From Rhabdophis nuchalis (taxonomy: Eukaryota; Chordata; Lepidosauria; Squamata; Natricidae), in assembly GCA_039707465.1 (NCBI GenBank), contig CM077643.1:45946605-46010604 (forward strand): a stretch of 64,000 nt of DNA, read 5' to 3'. Below are positions 42,661-54,341 of this stretch, one piece after another. How positions within the stretch are numbered: position 1 is the first letter of the stretch; each line of letters starts with the position of its first letter. A program made the position numbers and the translations under genes. The notes beneath the pieces are model-generated. The model made no database searches. It was not told where the DNA came from and saw only the letters and a program-made list of their open reading frames with translations.

Positions 42661-42699
42661 ATTCCCCCACTAATGTAACAGCATAGTAGAATAGAATAT

Positions 42700-43073
42700 A
42701 GCGTGGCAGACCAAAGATCCCAAAAGGAACTGACTGTATGCCTGAGACATCACATGATCATGCCTGATTGTACAACCTTTTTTTGCCATGGTCATTAAAT
42801 GAGACGTCATGTAATTTCCACTTGCAGGCTTCCGAATTTCCTTGTCAGAAGCTAACTAGGACGGTTGCAAGTGGGAATCAAATTACTGTAGCACGGCTGC
42901 AACTGTTATAAACACATTGCAATTGGCAAGTTGTTGACAAGTGCCCAAATCATGTGACTGCACTGACGCTGTGGTAGTTGTAAACGTGAGGGCTGGTTGT
43001 GTCACTTTCTCATTATAGTCATAACTCCAAATGGCCGCTAAACAAATGGATGTAAGTCGAGGATTCCATATAT
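42700..43073 (+). mobile_element. Tigger-like element, diverged
   Basis: CATCACATGATCATGCC, TTGCCATGGTCATTAAATGA, TGCAATTGGCAAGTTGTTGA and the end AACAAATGGATGTAAGTCGA then GGATTCCATA match the family's order. Confidence 0.65.
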
Positions 43074-43225
43074 TCTGGGGTTGCCTCTAAAGAACTGATT
43101 ACAGCAGTGCTTTGCTGAAGATCTACCAGAATTGTACAATTGCTCAGTTGATTGCACTGGAAGTGCTTTCACCGTTCCTGATTTAATGCAAAGCTGAAGT
43201 CCCAAACAGAAGTCAGGGGAATCTG

Positions 43226-44100
43226 ACTTCTATTTCAAAATTTGAGGAGCTGTCATAAACAAGAAGGGGTAAACTTATTTTCCAAAGCACCAGAAGGCAA
43301 GAGAAGAAGCAATGGATGAAAACTAATCAAGGAGACAGCTAAGGAGGAATTTCCTGACAGTGAGAACAATGAACTAATGGAACAACTTGCCTTCGGAAGT
43401 TGTGGATACTTCTGGGATCACTGAAGGGTTTAAAAAAAAGACTGGCCAGCCATTTCTCTGGAATGGTATATAGTCGTGATGGCGAACCTATGGTACGCGG
43501 GCCACAGGTGGCATGTGGAGCCATATTTGCTGGCACGCCAGCAGTCAGCTCCAGCACACATGTGCACATTGGGCCAGCTGTTTTTTGCCCTTCTGGATGG
43601 CTGGGGAGGCCATTTTCGCCCTCCCCAGGCTTCAGGAAAGCCTCTGGAGGCTGGGGAGGGTGAAAAACTGACACAACAGGTAGTTCGTTCCTGAACTTCC
43701 AGTTGGCTCATTGGGGCCGTTTTTTGCCCTCCCCAGCCTCCGGAGGTTTTCCTGAAGCCTGGGGAGGCGAAAAACGACCCCAACAAGCCAACCAGAAGTT
43801 CGGGAACAACCCATTTTTGGCTTCCAGAAGGTCATTTTCGCCCTTCCCAGGCTTCAGGAAAGGCTCCAGAGCCTGGGGAGGGATCGTGTGAGTATGTGTG
43901 GTGGGGTCGCGCATGCATGCATAGGTGGGAGGGGAGGATTGAATTGATGTGGGCACACATGCGCACGTGATAGCACGCGCACACACAATTTTGGCACACC
44001 ATAAGAAAAAGGTTCTCCATCACTGGTATATAAGGTGGTCTGCTTGAACAGGGGATTGGACTAGAAGACCTTCAAAGTCTCTTCTAATTCTATTATTTTG
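43226..44100 (+). mobile_element. CR1 3' end split by a hAT element
   Basis: The left part (43226-43473) encodes a decayed KKGVNLFSKAPEGKREEAMDE-like segment and the W-N-N-L-P region. The right part (44034-44100) holds GGGGATTGGACTAGAAGACC and CTAATTCTATTATT. An older CR1 copy. Confidence 0.83.
43474..44025. mobile_element. hAT element (CAGTGATGG family) inside CR1
   Basis: 552 bp, TCGTGATGGCGAACCTATGG to GGTTCTCCATCACTG, flanked by GTATATAG and GTATATAA (7 of 8). The interior has repeated, inverted TTTTTGCCCTCCCCAG/CTGGGGAGG blocks. Confidence 0.88.
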
Positions 44101-44361
44101 TTATTATGAATTTGAATTGCCTATATAAATCCTAAGTAAAGAATCAAATAGAAGAGAATGTGCATAACTCAGGGATGGACTGTTGAGTCATTGGTGCTCT
44201 CTGATCCTTGGTTGTTTGCTTGCAGATGTTTCATTACTCAACTAAGTAACATCATCATTGGCACCGCACATTTTAAAGCCACAGAAATTGGGAAACACTC
44301 CTTTAGAGGCTGTTTATTGGGATACTTTCCAATCCCATTTTAGAGTCTGATACCTTTGCAC
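44101..44361. other. Spacer, nothing recognised
   Basis: No gene or repeat supported. Confidence 0.4.
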
Positions 44362-44699
44362 CAGTGGTTGGTTCTGGATCCCATTCCAACCAATACTGTT
44401 GCAACGGGCCTGGCAGCGGCCACATACACACATACAGCATGTGCGCACAAGTGTATAATGTGCACATACATCTTAGAGATTCCACAAGCCTTCACAACAG
44501 CTCCAGCTGCTCAGCGGAGCATTGCACAGGCGCTGTACGCACCGTGCGCATGTGCAGAAGTGCCGAAGACTTAAAAGACCATTAAGGAGCTTGGGCGGGC
44601 GGGCAAGCCCTCTGGAGCACCATACAGGAATGGTATCCGGTGCTCCGGGCAGGCTCCAGTACGCCTGTACCGGGGTGTACCTCCGGCAACCCACCACTG
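44362..44699. mobile_element. hAT element (CAGTGGTGGGTTC family)
   Basis: CAGTGGTTGGTTCTGGATCC to GGCAACCCACCACTG, 338 bp, flanked by CTTTGCAC and CTTTGCGA (6 of 8). Relative of 29442-29723. Confidence 0.82.
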
Positions 44700-45835
44700 C
44701 TTTGCGATCCCCACCATCTAGCATTGGGTAGTCCAATTGTAGTATTTGAAAGAAATTTACCAAGAAGTTTATTCTTTCCATGAACTCGTAACTCTTTTTG
44801 TATCTCTTGAGCGTAGTAGCTTCTGAATTAAACTCTTCCTGAGCTATTTTCTGGTCAGTACGGCAAATACATTTGCTCAGTTTGGATAGATCACAAAGCC
44901 TTTTAAACATTTTGGCAGGCATTTGTGAAAAAAAAAGAAGAACTTAAATCTGTTGGGTTTTTTTTAGTAGTACTGCTTAGTTGTAAGTGAAGCATGTGGC
45001 ATGCTCGCATTATTATTTTAAGTACTTGACGGACACCGCTGCTCTGAATTTTAGATCCAAGTGTCCCATGGGTGACCACATTTCCTCCTTGAAGTTGGAC
45101 ATTTTGTTTTATTTCTAATTGCTTGAGAGAAACTTTCCTGAGCAAGCTGCTGTAAAATAAGAACAGTGCCTATTTCATTTGGACACAGCTTGTAAAAGGA
45201 AATTCTGCCTTTAGAATTCTTCATACTCAACTCTGCCCTCCAGAAGTACTAGACCACAACTTTCATTAACTCTTATTACTCATGCTGGCTGGGGATCTAA
45301 AAAAATTATAGCTGATACATCTGGATGGCATTTGATTGGGAAAGGCTGTCTGACTATATTGGCCCATTAAAGATAAAACCAAAAATAGGTCAGTATAAAG
45401 CATTGAATTCTTACATCATTAGCTTAGAATAACTCTATAGCAGCTTCAACCTGGCAGTTCCAAGCAATGAAGGAGTTGCAGTCACTGAAGAAAACTCCAA
45501 GTTTTAATTGCCTGTTTTGACAGTTGAAGGGTTTTTGTACCTATAAAAGCTAACAGGCGTGGCTACAATCTCTTCCGTCTAACTCTGACATTATTCTCAC
45601 ATATAATACAGAGGGGGACATAATTCTGGAAGGAAGGCAGTTAAGCAGTTCACATCATCATCTGGTATTTGTTCCCCTGAACAACGGTCATAGATGAAGT
45701 GACTGTAATTTGAGTTACTGAATCTTTGCAGTAAATGAATATGAAAGTAACCGAAGGGTTGTTGTTTTTTGTTTTTGTTTCTGTTTCCTGCTTGTAAAAG
45801 TTGTGGTGCCTGGTTAGATGGTAGGAAACCTTCAA
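44700..45835. other. No supported feature; weak coding-like stretch on minus strand
   Basis: On the minus strand, about 44745-44922 reads MFKRLCDLSKLSKCICRTDQ and on to KRYKKSYEFMERINFLVNFF, and 44975-45145 reads LRKVSLKQLEIKQNVQLQGG in another frame. The composition is protein-like but I recognise no family, so I do not call a gene. Confidence 0.25.
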
Positions 45836-46677
45836 TAATATTGTTATTTTATTTGTTATTTTATTATATTTATACCTCGCCCTTCTCCAAGCGGACCCAG
45901 GGCGGCGCACAGGAATGTTAAAATACATACAAAACATAATAAAAATTTAAAAAACTTATTCTAATAAATCCTGTGTTAAAACCGAATTAAAAATCCCAAA
46001 TTTAAAACTATCTAGAAGTCAGTAATGGAGGTTACGCTAGGCCGGCTAGATGGAATAGATGTGTCTTCAGACACTTGTGGAAGAGGCGGAGGTCGTAGAT
46101 GGTGCGGAGTTCAGGGGGTGTCGTTCCAAAGGGCTGGTCCCGCCACAGAGAAGGCCCTTCCCCTGGGTGTCGCCAGTCGGCATTGTCCAGCCGACGGCAC
46201 CCTGAGGAGGCCCTCTCTGTGGGAGCATATCGGTCTGAGGGATGTATGGGGCAGGAGGTGGTCTTGCATGTAACTAGGCCCCGAGCCATGGAGCGCTTTA
46301 AAGATGGTCGTTAAAACCTTGAAGCGCACCCAAAAGACCACAGGAAGCCAGTGCAGCTCGCGCAGGATAGGTGTTATGTGGGAGTGTCTAGGCGCTCCCG
46401 TAATCACCCGCGCGGCTGCATTCTGGACTAGCTGCAGCTTTCGGGTGCACCTCAAGGGAAGCCCCATGTAGAGAGCATTACAGTAGTCGAGTCGAGAGGT
46501 GACGAGTGCTTGAGTGACTGTGCATAAGGCACCCCGGTCCAGTAAGGGGCGCAATTGGCGCATCAGGCGTACCTGATGAAACGCCCCCCTGGCCACGGCT
46601 GCCACATGATCTTCCATAGACAGCCGGGAATCCAGGAGGACACCCAAATTGCGCACCCTCTCCACGGGGGCCGGTTG
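45836..46677 (-). mobile_element. L2 LINE, 5'-truncated
   Basis: An A/T-rich tail, 3' UTR (CTTCTCCAAGCGGACCCAGG) and ORF end of the same subfamily as 9094-11283, with very high similarity. Confidence 0.9.
46032..46665 (-). pseudogene. L2 ORF C-terminal remnant, one frameshift
   Basis: The frame at 46665-46111 encodes RVRNLGVLLDSRLSMEDHVA through RGRAFSVAGPALWND. The remaining PPELRTIYDLRLFHKCLKTH and FHLAGLA are in another frame, so a short deletion near 46120 breaks it. The RT palm is absent. Confidence 0.85.
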
Positions 46678-46763
46678 TAATTCATGCTGAGTTGTCTACG
46701 TGTAAGTATAGTTTTTGAGATGTTGCTGCTGAACAACAACTTAACATTTCTCTGTTATATTAC

Positions 46764-47176
46764 CAGGGGTGGGCTGCTGGGGGTTTGCAGGGGTTCAAAA
46801 GAACCTGTAGCTAAGATTATGTGCAGTTTGGAGAACCCCCAAATCCCATGGCTGGTTCCACCCACCCCACCCATCCCAAGAGTCCCCACACAGCCCGTTT
46901 TAGATGCAGGTAAGTGCAGACCGTGCATGGAAGCTTGGGGAGGGCATAAAACGGGCCTACCAGATGTTCAGGAAGGTCGGAAACGGGCCTGTTTCAAGCC
47001 TCCAGAAGGCCTCTGGAGCCTGGGGAGACCATTTTCACCCTCCTGGAGGCTTGAAAAAAGCCCCAGAAGCCCAGGGAGGGCAACCCCCCCCCCGCCATGG
47101 TGCAGGAGACTAGGCCACGCCCACCATGACCACGCCCACCTAGCAACTTTGCTAAAAATTTCAAAGCCCACCCCTG
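46764..47176. mobile_element. hAT element
   Basis: CAGGGGTGGGCTGCTGGGGG to AAAGCCCACCCCTG, 413 bp, flanked by TATATTAC and TTTATTAC (7 of 8). The interior has CTCCCTGG/CCAGGGAG inverted blocks and GGCCACGCCCACCATGACC. Confidence 0.85.
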
Positions 47177-47315
47177 TTTATTACCCATGCTAACTAGAGC
47201 TTCCAGGAGTTACTGTACAGCAACATTTGGAAGAATTAATGAAGGTCATTCCTTACACTTGAACAATAGGATAAGAATAATTTCTTATCCTATTGGGTAA
47301 ATGGAACTTCTATCT

Positions 47316-47440
47316 CAGGGGTCTCCAACCTTTTCAACTTTAAGTCTGAAGGACTTCAGCTCCCAGAATTCTCCAGCCAGCAAAGCTGTCTGGGAGCTGA
47401 AGTCCTTCAGACTTAAAGTTGAAAAGGTTGGGGACCCCTG
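47316..47440. mobile_element. hAT hairpin MITE, perfect TSD
   Basis: 125 bp, CAGGGGTCTCCAACC to GGTTGGGGACCCCTG, TTCTATCT at 47308-47315 and 47441-47448. The two arms are nearly perfect complements. Confidence 0.95.
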
Positions 47441-48880
47441 TTCTATCTAACTCAGGTTGTTCTTTTCTCGTAAAGTTCATATATCGCTAGAGACAAATCA
47501 TCATTTTTGGTTTTGAAAAGCCTATTCTAAAGATGAAGCAAGTGAGGTTGATTTAAAATACAAATTATACATATTTGAAAACTAAGTAGGACCACGTAAC
47601 ATTCGTTGGATTCAAGGACTCTTTGTTGTAGCTAAGCAGTTCTGGATCTGGTTAATGGCTGAGGGTGGCTACCTACGAAATTCTTCATGTATTGCTGAGA
47701 TCCATGAAGAAAAACGATATATACAAGGCATTACTTTTCCTTCCTTCTAACGTTTATTAACAATTTAATTAAACCATGGGTATTTCTGAGACCTGTAATT
47801 TTTTTTTTTTAAAGAAGCTGTATATACAGGAAAAAGAAAGTTTAGATTTGTGGCTGTTGGAATTGTTGCTTGTAAGGAATAAATTTGGCTAGATACAGTA
47901 TCAGTGGTCTGGAGTGGCTGCTGAAGTCTGGTCAGTGCGATTCTCTTTGGAAAAGAACTTATTTCTCTTAGCTCTTGTTCATTTCTTCCCATTCAGCTAC
48001 ACCTGCTCTTGTTTTCTTGTAGGACGTTTCCAGGGCTTTCAAACACAACAGTCTTGTATTCTTCCTTTCCTTACGTCCCTGGTTTCCACTGTTGTACTTT
48101 TCCTAAATGGGGATCAGTGATCTCGAAGCAAAAGAATGCAGCTAACCACTGTCATTTGGGATCCTCTGAAGTGCTACCCTACGGAAACTCTGCATTCTTT
48201 AAGCTCGCTTGTGGTGTGCCAGCACATTCCAATGGCCTGAGATGGAAGCGGATAAGTGGTCGCGAGCACAGCCATGATTTGGGGTGGAGAAAAGGATCAC
48301 AATTTTTAAAAATGCTCCTAATTACATTCCTCCTCAACAAGGGAGCTTCGGAAACATTCCGTTTTACATCTTTAAATTGGGCTATGATCTTTTTGACTTA
48401 TTTTTGTTAAAAAAAAAAAAACCCTTGCTGTCAGAATGATCTTATTTTTAGATCATGTAAGGAAAAAAGAAATGAGAGCAAGCAAGCTTGCATTATTGTT
48501 TTTTTTTTTTCCTTCTGGTGAATTTCAGAAATATGCCCACACCCTGAATAGTTTCTCCTTTTGTTGTTATCCTGCTTTGAATGTAATTGCTAATCTCTTA
48601 GTTTTTCTACTGTAAAGTAGTCATGAGATACAGCTGCTATTTTGTCACAAGCGGCAACTTAGGGTAAGTGCTCTGGATTGCAATTGGAGGATGTTGTTCA
48701 GATGGCCGAATTACCTACTTCACACTTTTAATCGGTACCCAATGAACATCTTCATCTGTACTAACCTTTCTCAGTTCAACCACATTCCAGATGTGGAATG
48801 GACCAATTGCAGAACTTCTCAGAATATGTCCATTGTGGGAGCTGAAAAGTAGTGCCAAGATTAGGAAACTGGTCCTATAC
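47441..48880. other. No recognisable feature
   Basis: Several frames of 68-133 residues overlap at 47914-48410 but none shows a recognisable domain. Confidence 0.4.
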
Positions 48881-49338
48881 CAGTGATGGACAACCTTTTT
48901 GCTGTTGGGTGCCAAAAATGCGAGGGCGCGGGCACAATAGTGCGCATGCATGCCGGCACCCATAATGCAAAGTGCGCCCCCCACATGCGCATGCACGCAC
49001 AATCTCCCCCACATTCCCCCCTTACGTGCACCACACTGCTCATCTCCAAACTGAGCTTGGTATTTCCTACAGGGGGCCGGGTTAGGCCATTTTTGCCCTC
49101 CCTAAGCTCCAGGAAAGCCTCCGGAAATGAACTTCCCGTAGGTGTTTTTTGCTCTCCCCAGGCTCTGGAGGCATTCCTGAAGCCTGGGAAGGGCAAAAAT
49201 GGGCCCCCTGGCCCCTCTGGAAGGCCAAAAATCAACTGACTGGCACGCACATGTGCGCTGTAGCTGATGGCTCGTGTGCCAGCAGATATGACTCCATGTG
49301 CCACCTGTGGCACGTGTCCCATAGGTTCCCCATCATGG
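48881..49338. mobile_element. hAT element (CAGTGATGG family), perfect TSD
   Basis: 458 bp, CAGTGATGGACAACC to GGTTCCCCATCATGG, with TCCTATAC at 48873-48880 and 49339-49346. Confidence 0.93.
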
Positions 49339-49454
49339 TCCTATACCCACCATTTCCTGTTGAAGCCCTTTTTTGCCTTAATAGCCCAACTGAAAGAATT
49401 TGCCTCCTCTCCCCGAGCATTTTGATTTGATCCTTTGACTTTGTCTTTTTGGGG

Positions 49455-49595
49455 AGGGATTAGGGTGACATGATAGCTGCCTTCCAGTATTTGAGGGGTT
49501 ATCACAGAGAAGAAGTGTTCTCCAAAGCACACTTGAAGTCAAGACAAGAACCAATTGATGGAAGGTCCTTAAGGTGAGATTTCATGAATAATATA
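49455..49595 (+). mobile_element. CR1 fragment, old
   Basis: GACATGATAGCTGCCTTCCA then GTATTTGAGGGGTTATCACA encodes DMIAAFQYLRGYHREE, the CR1 C-terminal segment. No 3' end remains. Confidence 0.65.
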
Positions 49596-49830
49596 AATTA
49601 ATAGTATGTGTAATATTCATTATATCTTAGCTTTCCATAAAGTTGTAGGTTCACATAACCTTCTTGTCAACTTGCAAAGCATCCCTGGCCTGTTCTTGAG
49701 TTGCCATAGGCAAGGGGGATCGGAAACCGATGGAGCAGCATGGCAGCCAAAAACAGAAGTACATTCCACACTTATCTCTCTCAAGGGCATCTCCCAGAGT
49801 GACCCACAGCGGCTGGAGGGGATATAGAGG

Positions 49831-49914
<84 letters not shown>
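49831..49914. repeat. (ATAG)21 microsatellite
   Basis: Near-perfect tetranucleotide run. Confidence 0.96.
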
Positions 49915-49916
<2 letters not shown>

Positions 49917-50644
49917 TAGAAAAATACATATTTTGCTGTTTTCACCTGTAAAGTGGTTTATATAACTCCATACCTACAGCAAAGACAGCCTCCAAAACAA
50001 AAGATTGGGTTATCCACAAGAGCCTCCAGAGGTAGGACTTTGAGACCTAAGCGTTAAATGAAATATGTGTTCTTTTTTTCACATGGAAGGTGATTATAGC
50101 TGTGTTTCTAATTAGCCTGTGTATGAATTTTCTATGCAATCCTGTGAATACAATCCTCAGTTTTAGAAGTTATAATGCTGCAAAAGCAATACAAGTTAAA
50201 AGTAGCTGTGCTTCTTTTCTGAGGTTCATCTGCACCTATTAAGTACGGAAGGATAAAAACAGAGCAGCCCTGTGACAAAGAAGTTGGTCTGCCCCTGGTT
50301 TATTCCTAGCTGCTGGTGAGACCGCAGATGTATTTTTAGTAATAGAGTCATATGTTTGCTATATCTAGCATGTGTCTGTACTTTTTCTCTCCCTCTCTTC
50401 AACAAGGCTGTGGTCGTCTTTACTAGACTATTAATTCCTAGGGATTATTTCACTCGCATATCTTTAAAACACAAGAGTTGGACCCTGTTTGTTTTAAGAA
50501 ATACAAAAAAGACATTTTATTAACATGTCTTTTTTTTGTGGGGGGCAGAACCTGCTAAAACAATGCTACTTGTAGTAATAAAATATATAGAAGCATCTAT
50601 TTACACACCTTGCTTTCATGTGTTTTCCCAAATTCTTCCAACAG
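49915..50644. other. No recognisable feature
   Basis: No gene or repeat supported. Confidence 0.45.
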
Positions 50645-51062
50645 CTGCCCCATACATCCCTTCGTCCGGTCCACTCCCACAGAGCGGGCCTACTCCGGGT
50701 GCCGTCGGCCGGGCAATGCCGGCTGGCGACACCCAGGGGAAGAGCCTTCTCTGTGGCGGGCCCGGCCCTCTGGAACGACCTACCCCCCTTCGCACTACCT
50801 CGGACCTCCGCCTCTTCCGCCAACGTCTTAAGACGTACTTATTCCAACAAGCCGGCCTAGGATAGCCCCCCGCGTCTGACTTTTAAATATAAATTATAAT
50901 TTGATTATGGTCTTAATAAACGGGTTTTAGCACGGGTGAATTAATTTAATATATTTTTAATTGATGTATATTGTATTTATGGTTTTATATAATGCCTGTG
51001 CGCCGCCCTGGGTCCTAACAAGGAGAAGGGCGGGGTATAAATTTAATAAAATAAAATAAAAT
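50645..51062 (+). mobile_element. L2 LINE 3' fragment
   Basis: PHTSLRPVHSHRAGLLRVPS, QCRLATPRGRAFSVAGPALW, a short deletion, FRQRLKTYLFQQAGLG, then a 3' UTR nearly identical to that at 28171-28725 and an AATAAAATAAAATA tail. Confidence 0.9.
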
Positions 51063-51094
51063 ATATTCATTAGATCCTACAGTACTATCTAGGG

Positions 51095-51232
51095 CAGGGG
51101 TGTCAAACTCACGGCATCACATTGTCGTCATGTGATGTATTGCGCCTCCTTCCCCCCTTCACTAAACCAGGGATAGGAGTGGCCAACATGTGATCCACCC
51201 TGGTCCCACGGGGCGCACGTTTGACACCCCTG
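51095..51232. mobile_element. Short hAT element, perfect TSD
   Basis: 138 bp, CAGGGGTGTCAAACTC to ACGTTTGACACCCCTG, with ATCTAGGG at 51087-51094 and 51233-51240. Confidence 0.94.
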
Positions 51233-51528
51233 ATCTAGGGCACCGCCTCTTTTTCCTCTAGGTATAAAGATAAACAACTTGAGATTCCTTCCCTTTTCTG
51301 ATTTTGTTGTTGTTCTTTTAAAACAATTGTGAGTTTCAGACCTCATTTGATTTGCATATTTTTGCTCATATATTCTGGTGTTGTGACGTTTTTCATTTTT
51401 GCCAGAGATTACTCAGTGGGAGAAGGTATATTTAGAACTGCTAAATTAAGTTACATAAAAATAAATAGATTTGGGGAACGAAATTGTTCTTTACTTTTGA
51501 GAAAGTTTGACCTCTGTTTTTGAGAAAT
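51233..51528. other. Spacer, nothing recognised
   Basis: No gene or repeat supported. Confidence 0.4.
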
Positions 51529-51942
51529 ACAGGTAGCCCTTGACTTATGACCGTAATAGATCCCATCTAGCTTAAATCATGACAGTCATAAATTGAGGCA
51601 CCCATGTGACCAGACCAAATTTTACACTTTTTTTGCGGTGGTTGTTAAGTGAACACTGTAGTCATTCGCTGAATGTTGAAGCTAAGAGAATGAGCAGTCA
51701 TTAAGCGAATGCAGCAGATGTTAAGTGAATAAATGTGTTCCTATGGGCATTTTTTGCTGGGAATTGCAGTGACATGACTGTTGAATGCTGCACCCGGTCG
51801 TAAAAGTGAACCTGTTCCAACCTGTTCATTTGCCCATGGGTATGTATGTACCTGACAGAAGTTTGGAACTGGGTTATAAGTAGCTTTTGGAGGATCAATT
51901 GTAACTTTAAATGGTCACCTAGCAACTGGTCATTAAGTGTGG
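51529..51942 (+). mobile_element. Tigger-like non-autonomous element
   Basis: TACAGGTAGCCCTTGACTTA terminus, then GTTGTTAAGTGAACACTG, GCAGTCATTAAGCGAATGC and AACTTTAAATGGTCACCTAG. Clear left end; the right terminal repeat is weak (GTCATTAAGTGTGGACTCTG). Confidence 0.75.
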
Positions 51943-52027
51943 ACTCTGATTGAAAAGGGGTCCACTCTCAGTAAGGCCCTTCAGCAATATCAAGTTCTCT
52001 CTTTCTGTATGGAAAGAAGCCTCAACC

Positions 52028-52282
52028 CAGTGGTGGGATTCAATTTTTTTTACTACCGGTTCTTGGTGGGCGTGGCGTGGCTTGGTGGGTGTGGCTTGGT
52101 GGGTATGGTAAGGGAAGGATACCGCACAATCCCCATTTCCTCCCGATCAGCTGGGACTCGGGAGGCAGAGAATAGATGGGGGCGGGGCCAGTCGGAGGTG
52201 GTATTTACCAGTTTTCCAAACTACTCAAATTTCCGCTACTGGTTCTCCAGAACTGGTCAGAACCTGCTGAATACCACCTCTG
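52028..52282. mobile_element. hAT element (CAGTGGTGGGATTC subfamily)
   Basis: CAGTGGTGGGATTCAA to GCTGAATACCACCTCTG, flanks CCTCAACC and CCTCCACT (6 of 8). TACTACCGGTTCT and CGCTACTGGTTCTCC are shared with 61515-61766. Confidence 0.8.
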
Positions 52283-52707
52283 CCTCCACTCCCAGTTGTC
52301 TTGCTTTCCCACTGCATCATCATGAGAACTGCTGCAATTCTCCCATGTCCAAACTCACCCGGAAAACATATTCTTTCCATACACTTCAATCAACAAGCTA
52401 CTATTCTTTATTCCAATTGCAGGCCGTTTTATTCTTGGTTGTATGCTTTTCCCACATTTTTTTTTATACAGGAAATAAAAGAAGAAAGAAAACATTTTAA
52501 GACTTGATGATAGCCTAGATGGGAAAAGGTAGAGAGATTTTCCTCTCTTACCATTGAGCCGTGATGGCGAACCAGGTGGCACACAGAACCATTACTTAGG
52601 GCACACGAGGCGTTGCCCTGTCAGCTGCAGCACGCATGTGCGTGCTGGCTAACTGATTTAGGCCTTCTTTTGAGGCCGTTTTTTGCCCTCTGGAGGCTTC
52701 AGCACTG

Positions 52708-53496
52708 GTGATGTGCCAGTGCCTGGAAGCCGTACGGATCTGGATGGGAAGTAACGGACTCAGACTCAACCCGACCAAGATCGAGTGGCTGTGGTTTCCG
52801 GCTGCCCGATTCAACCAGCTGATTCCATCGCTGGCCATAGGGGGCGAACATCTTGCCCCTGTGGATGGGGTGCGCAACTTGGGTGTCCTCCTGGATGCCC
52901 GGCTGTCCATGGAAGATCAAGTGACAGCCGTGGCCAGGAGGGCGTTTTACCAGGTTCACCTGGTTCGCCAGTTGCGCCCCCTATTGGATCGGGATGCCCT
53001 TCGCACAGTCACTCATGCTCTCGTGACATCCCGACTGGACTATTGTAACTCTCTCTACATGGGGCTCCCCTTGAGGTGCACCCGAAGACTTCAGCTGGTC
53101 CAGAATGCAGCCGCGCGAGCAATAATGGGTACCGCAAGGTATACCCATGTAACACCGCTCTTGCGCGAGCTGCACTGGCTACCTGTCATCTTTCGGGTGC
53201 GCTTCAAGGTGTTAGTTCTCATCTTTAAAGCGCTCCATGGCTCGGGACCTAGCTATCTGCGGGATCGGATTCTGCCCCATACATCTTCCCGGCCGATTCG
53301 CTCCCACAGAGAGGGACTTCTCCGGGTGCCGTCCACTAGACTTTGTCAGCGGGCGACGCCCAGGGGAAGGGCCTTCTCTGTGGCGGGCCCAGCCCTCTGG
53401 AACGACCTTCCCCCCGACATTAGAACAACTACGGACCTCCGCTCCTTCCGTCAGAAATTAAAAACCCACTTTTTCTGCTTGGCCGGCCTAGGTTAG
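52708..53496 (+). pseudogene. L2 ORF C-terminal part, 262 open residues
   Basis: It starts MMCQCLEAVRIWMGSNGLRL, the codons shortly after YADD in the long copy (EVMSRCLEAVRIWMGGNKLRL). It continues NLGVLLDARLSMEDQVTAVA, LLDRDALRTVTHALVTSRLD, YCNSLYMGLPLRCTRRLQLV, LHWLPVIFRVRFKVL, ATPRGRAFSVAGPALWNDLP and FFCLAGLG. No stop or frameshift, so it inserted recently, but the catalytic RT motifs were not included. Confidence 0.88.
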
Positions 53497-53670
53497 TCTC
53501 TACCTCAAGGGTTAGGGAATGTTAATTTTAAAATGGGGATTTTAGTGCAGGGACCGTTGATTTAATTTGTTTTTATTGTATTTATTTATGTATATATTTT
53601 ATGTTGTTTTAATTTTCCCTGTGCACCGCTCCGAGTCCCCCAGGGGAGAGGACGCGGTATAGAAATAAAA

Positions 53671-53729
<59 letters not shown>
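53671..53729. repeat. (ATCT)15 microsatellite at L2 3' end
   Basis: Joined directly to GCGGTATAGAAATAAAA of the L2 3' end; same tail type as at 5962-6012. Confidence 0.95.
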
Positions 53730-53934
53730 CTGAAGCCTCTCGAGGTGGGGGAGGGGAGGCTGTTTTCACCCTCCCCAGGCTCCTAGAAAGCCTGGGGTGG
53801 GTGAAAAAAGCATGCCAAAAGCAGGGGGCCATGCACATAGCATTATGGGTATGGCACGCCTGCGCACATCTCCCCTGCGCTCCCCCTGCTTTTGGCATGC
53901 AAGCCAAAAAGGGTTAGCCATCACTGCCATAGAG

Positions 53935-54341
53935 GATGTGATGTTTTACCTTTCTTCCCTCTCTGTTTCTCAGCACCAGTTTCTCACATAATCCCATTTT
54001 CCATACCAGAAAGAAAAAGAAGGCAATGTTCTTCAGAACATTGATTAAAAGAAGAAAAAGAAAGTGAAAGGCCGCTGTTTGGAGAGAAGAAAGAAAAATG
54101 TTCCCTGGACCTGATTTAATTGGAAGAAAGAAAATTCTGTCTTCTTATCATATTAGCCCTGATTTTTAAAATCCATCCATTCTGGGTTGTGTTGCAGCTT
54201 GTCCTGAAAAAGCAGGTGTAATCATTAATTATAATTATCACAATAATACCCACAAAGAACTTTAGCATAATATTTCTCCTGTTAGTGTTATATAAGAGAG
54301 GCAGGTTGTCATTTGCTGTTTGTCTATGTGTGTGCAGAAGC
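53935..54341. other. No recognisable feature
   Basis: A/T-rich spacer. Confidence 0.4.

Larger units (their letters stand above)
52700..53729 (+). mobile_element. L2 LINE, 5'-truncated, open C-terminal frame
   Basis: 1,030 bp from just after the RT catalytic box to the 3' UTR (CCGCTCCGAGTCCCCCAGGG) and an ATCT tail. Confidence 0.92.
52559..53926. mobile_element. hAT element (CAGTGATGG family) split by L2
   Basis: Left arm 52559-52699 (CCGTGATGGCGAACCAGG), right arm 53730-53926 ending GGGTTAGCCATCACTG. Flanks CCATTGAG and CCATAGAG agree at 7 of 8. The L2 fills the middle. Confidence 0.87.
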
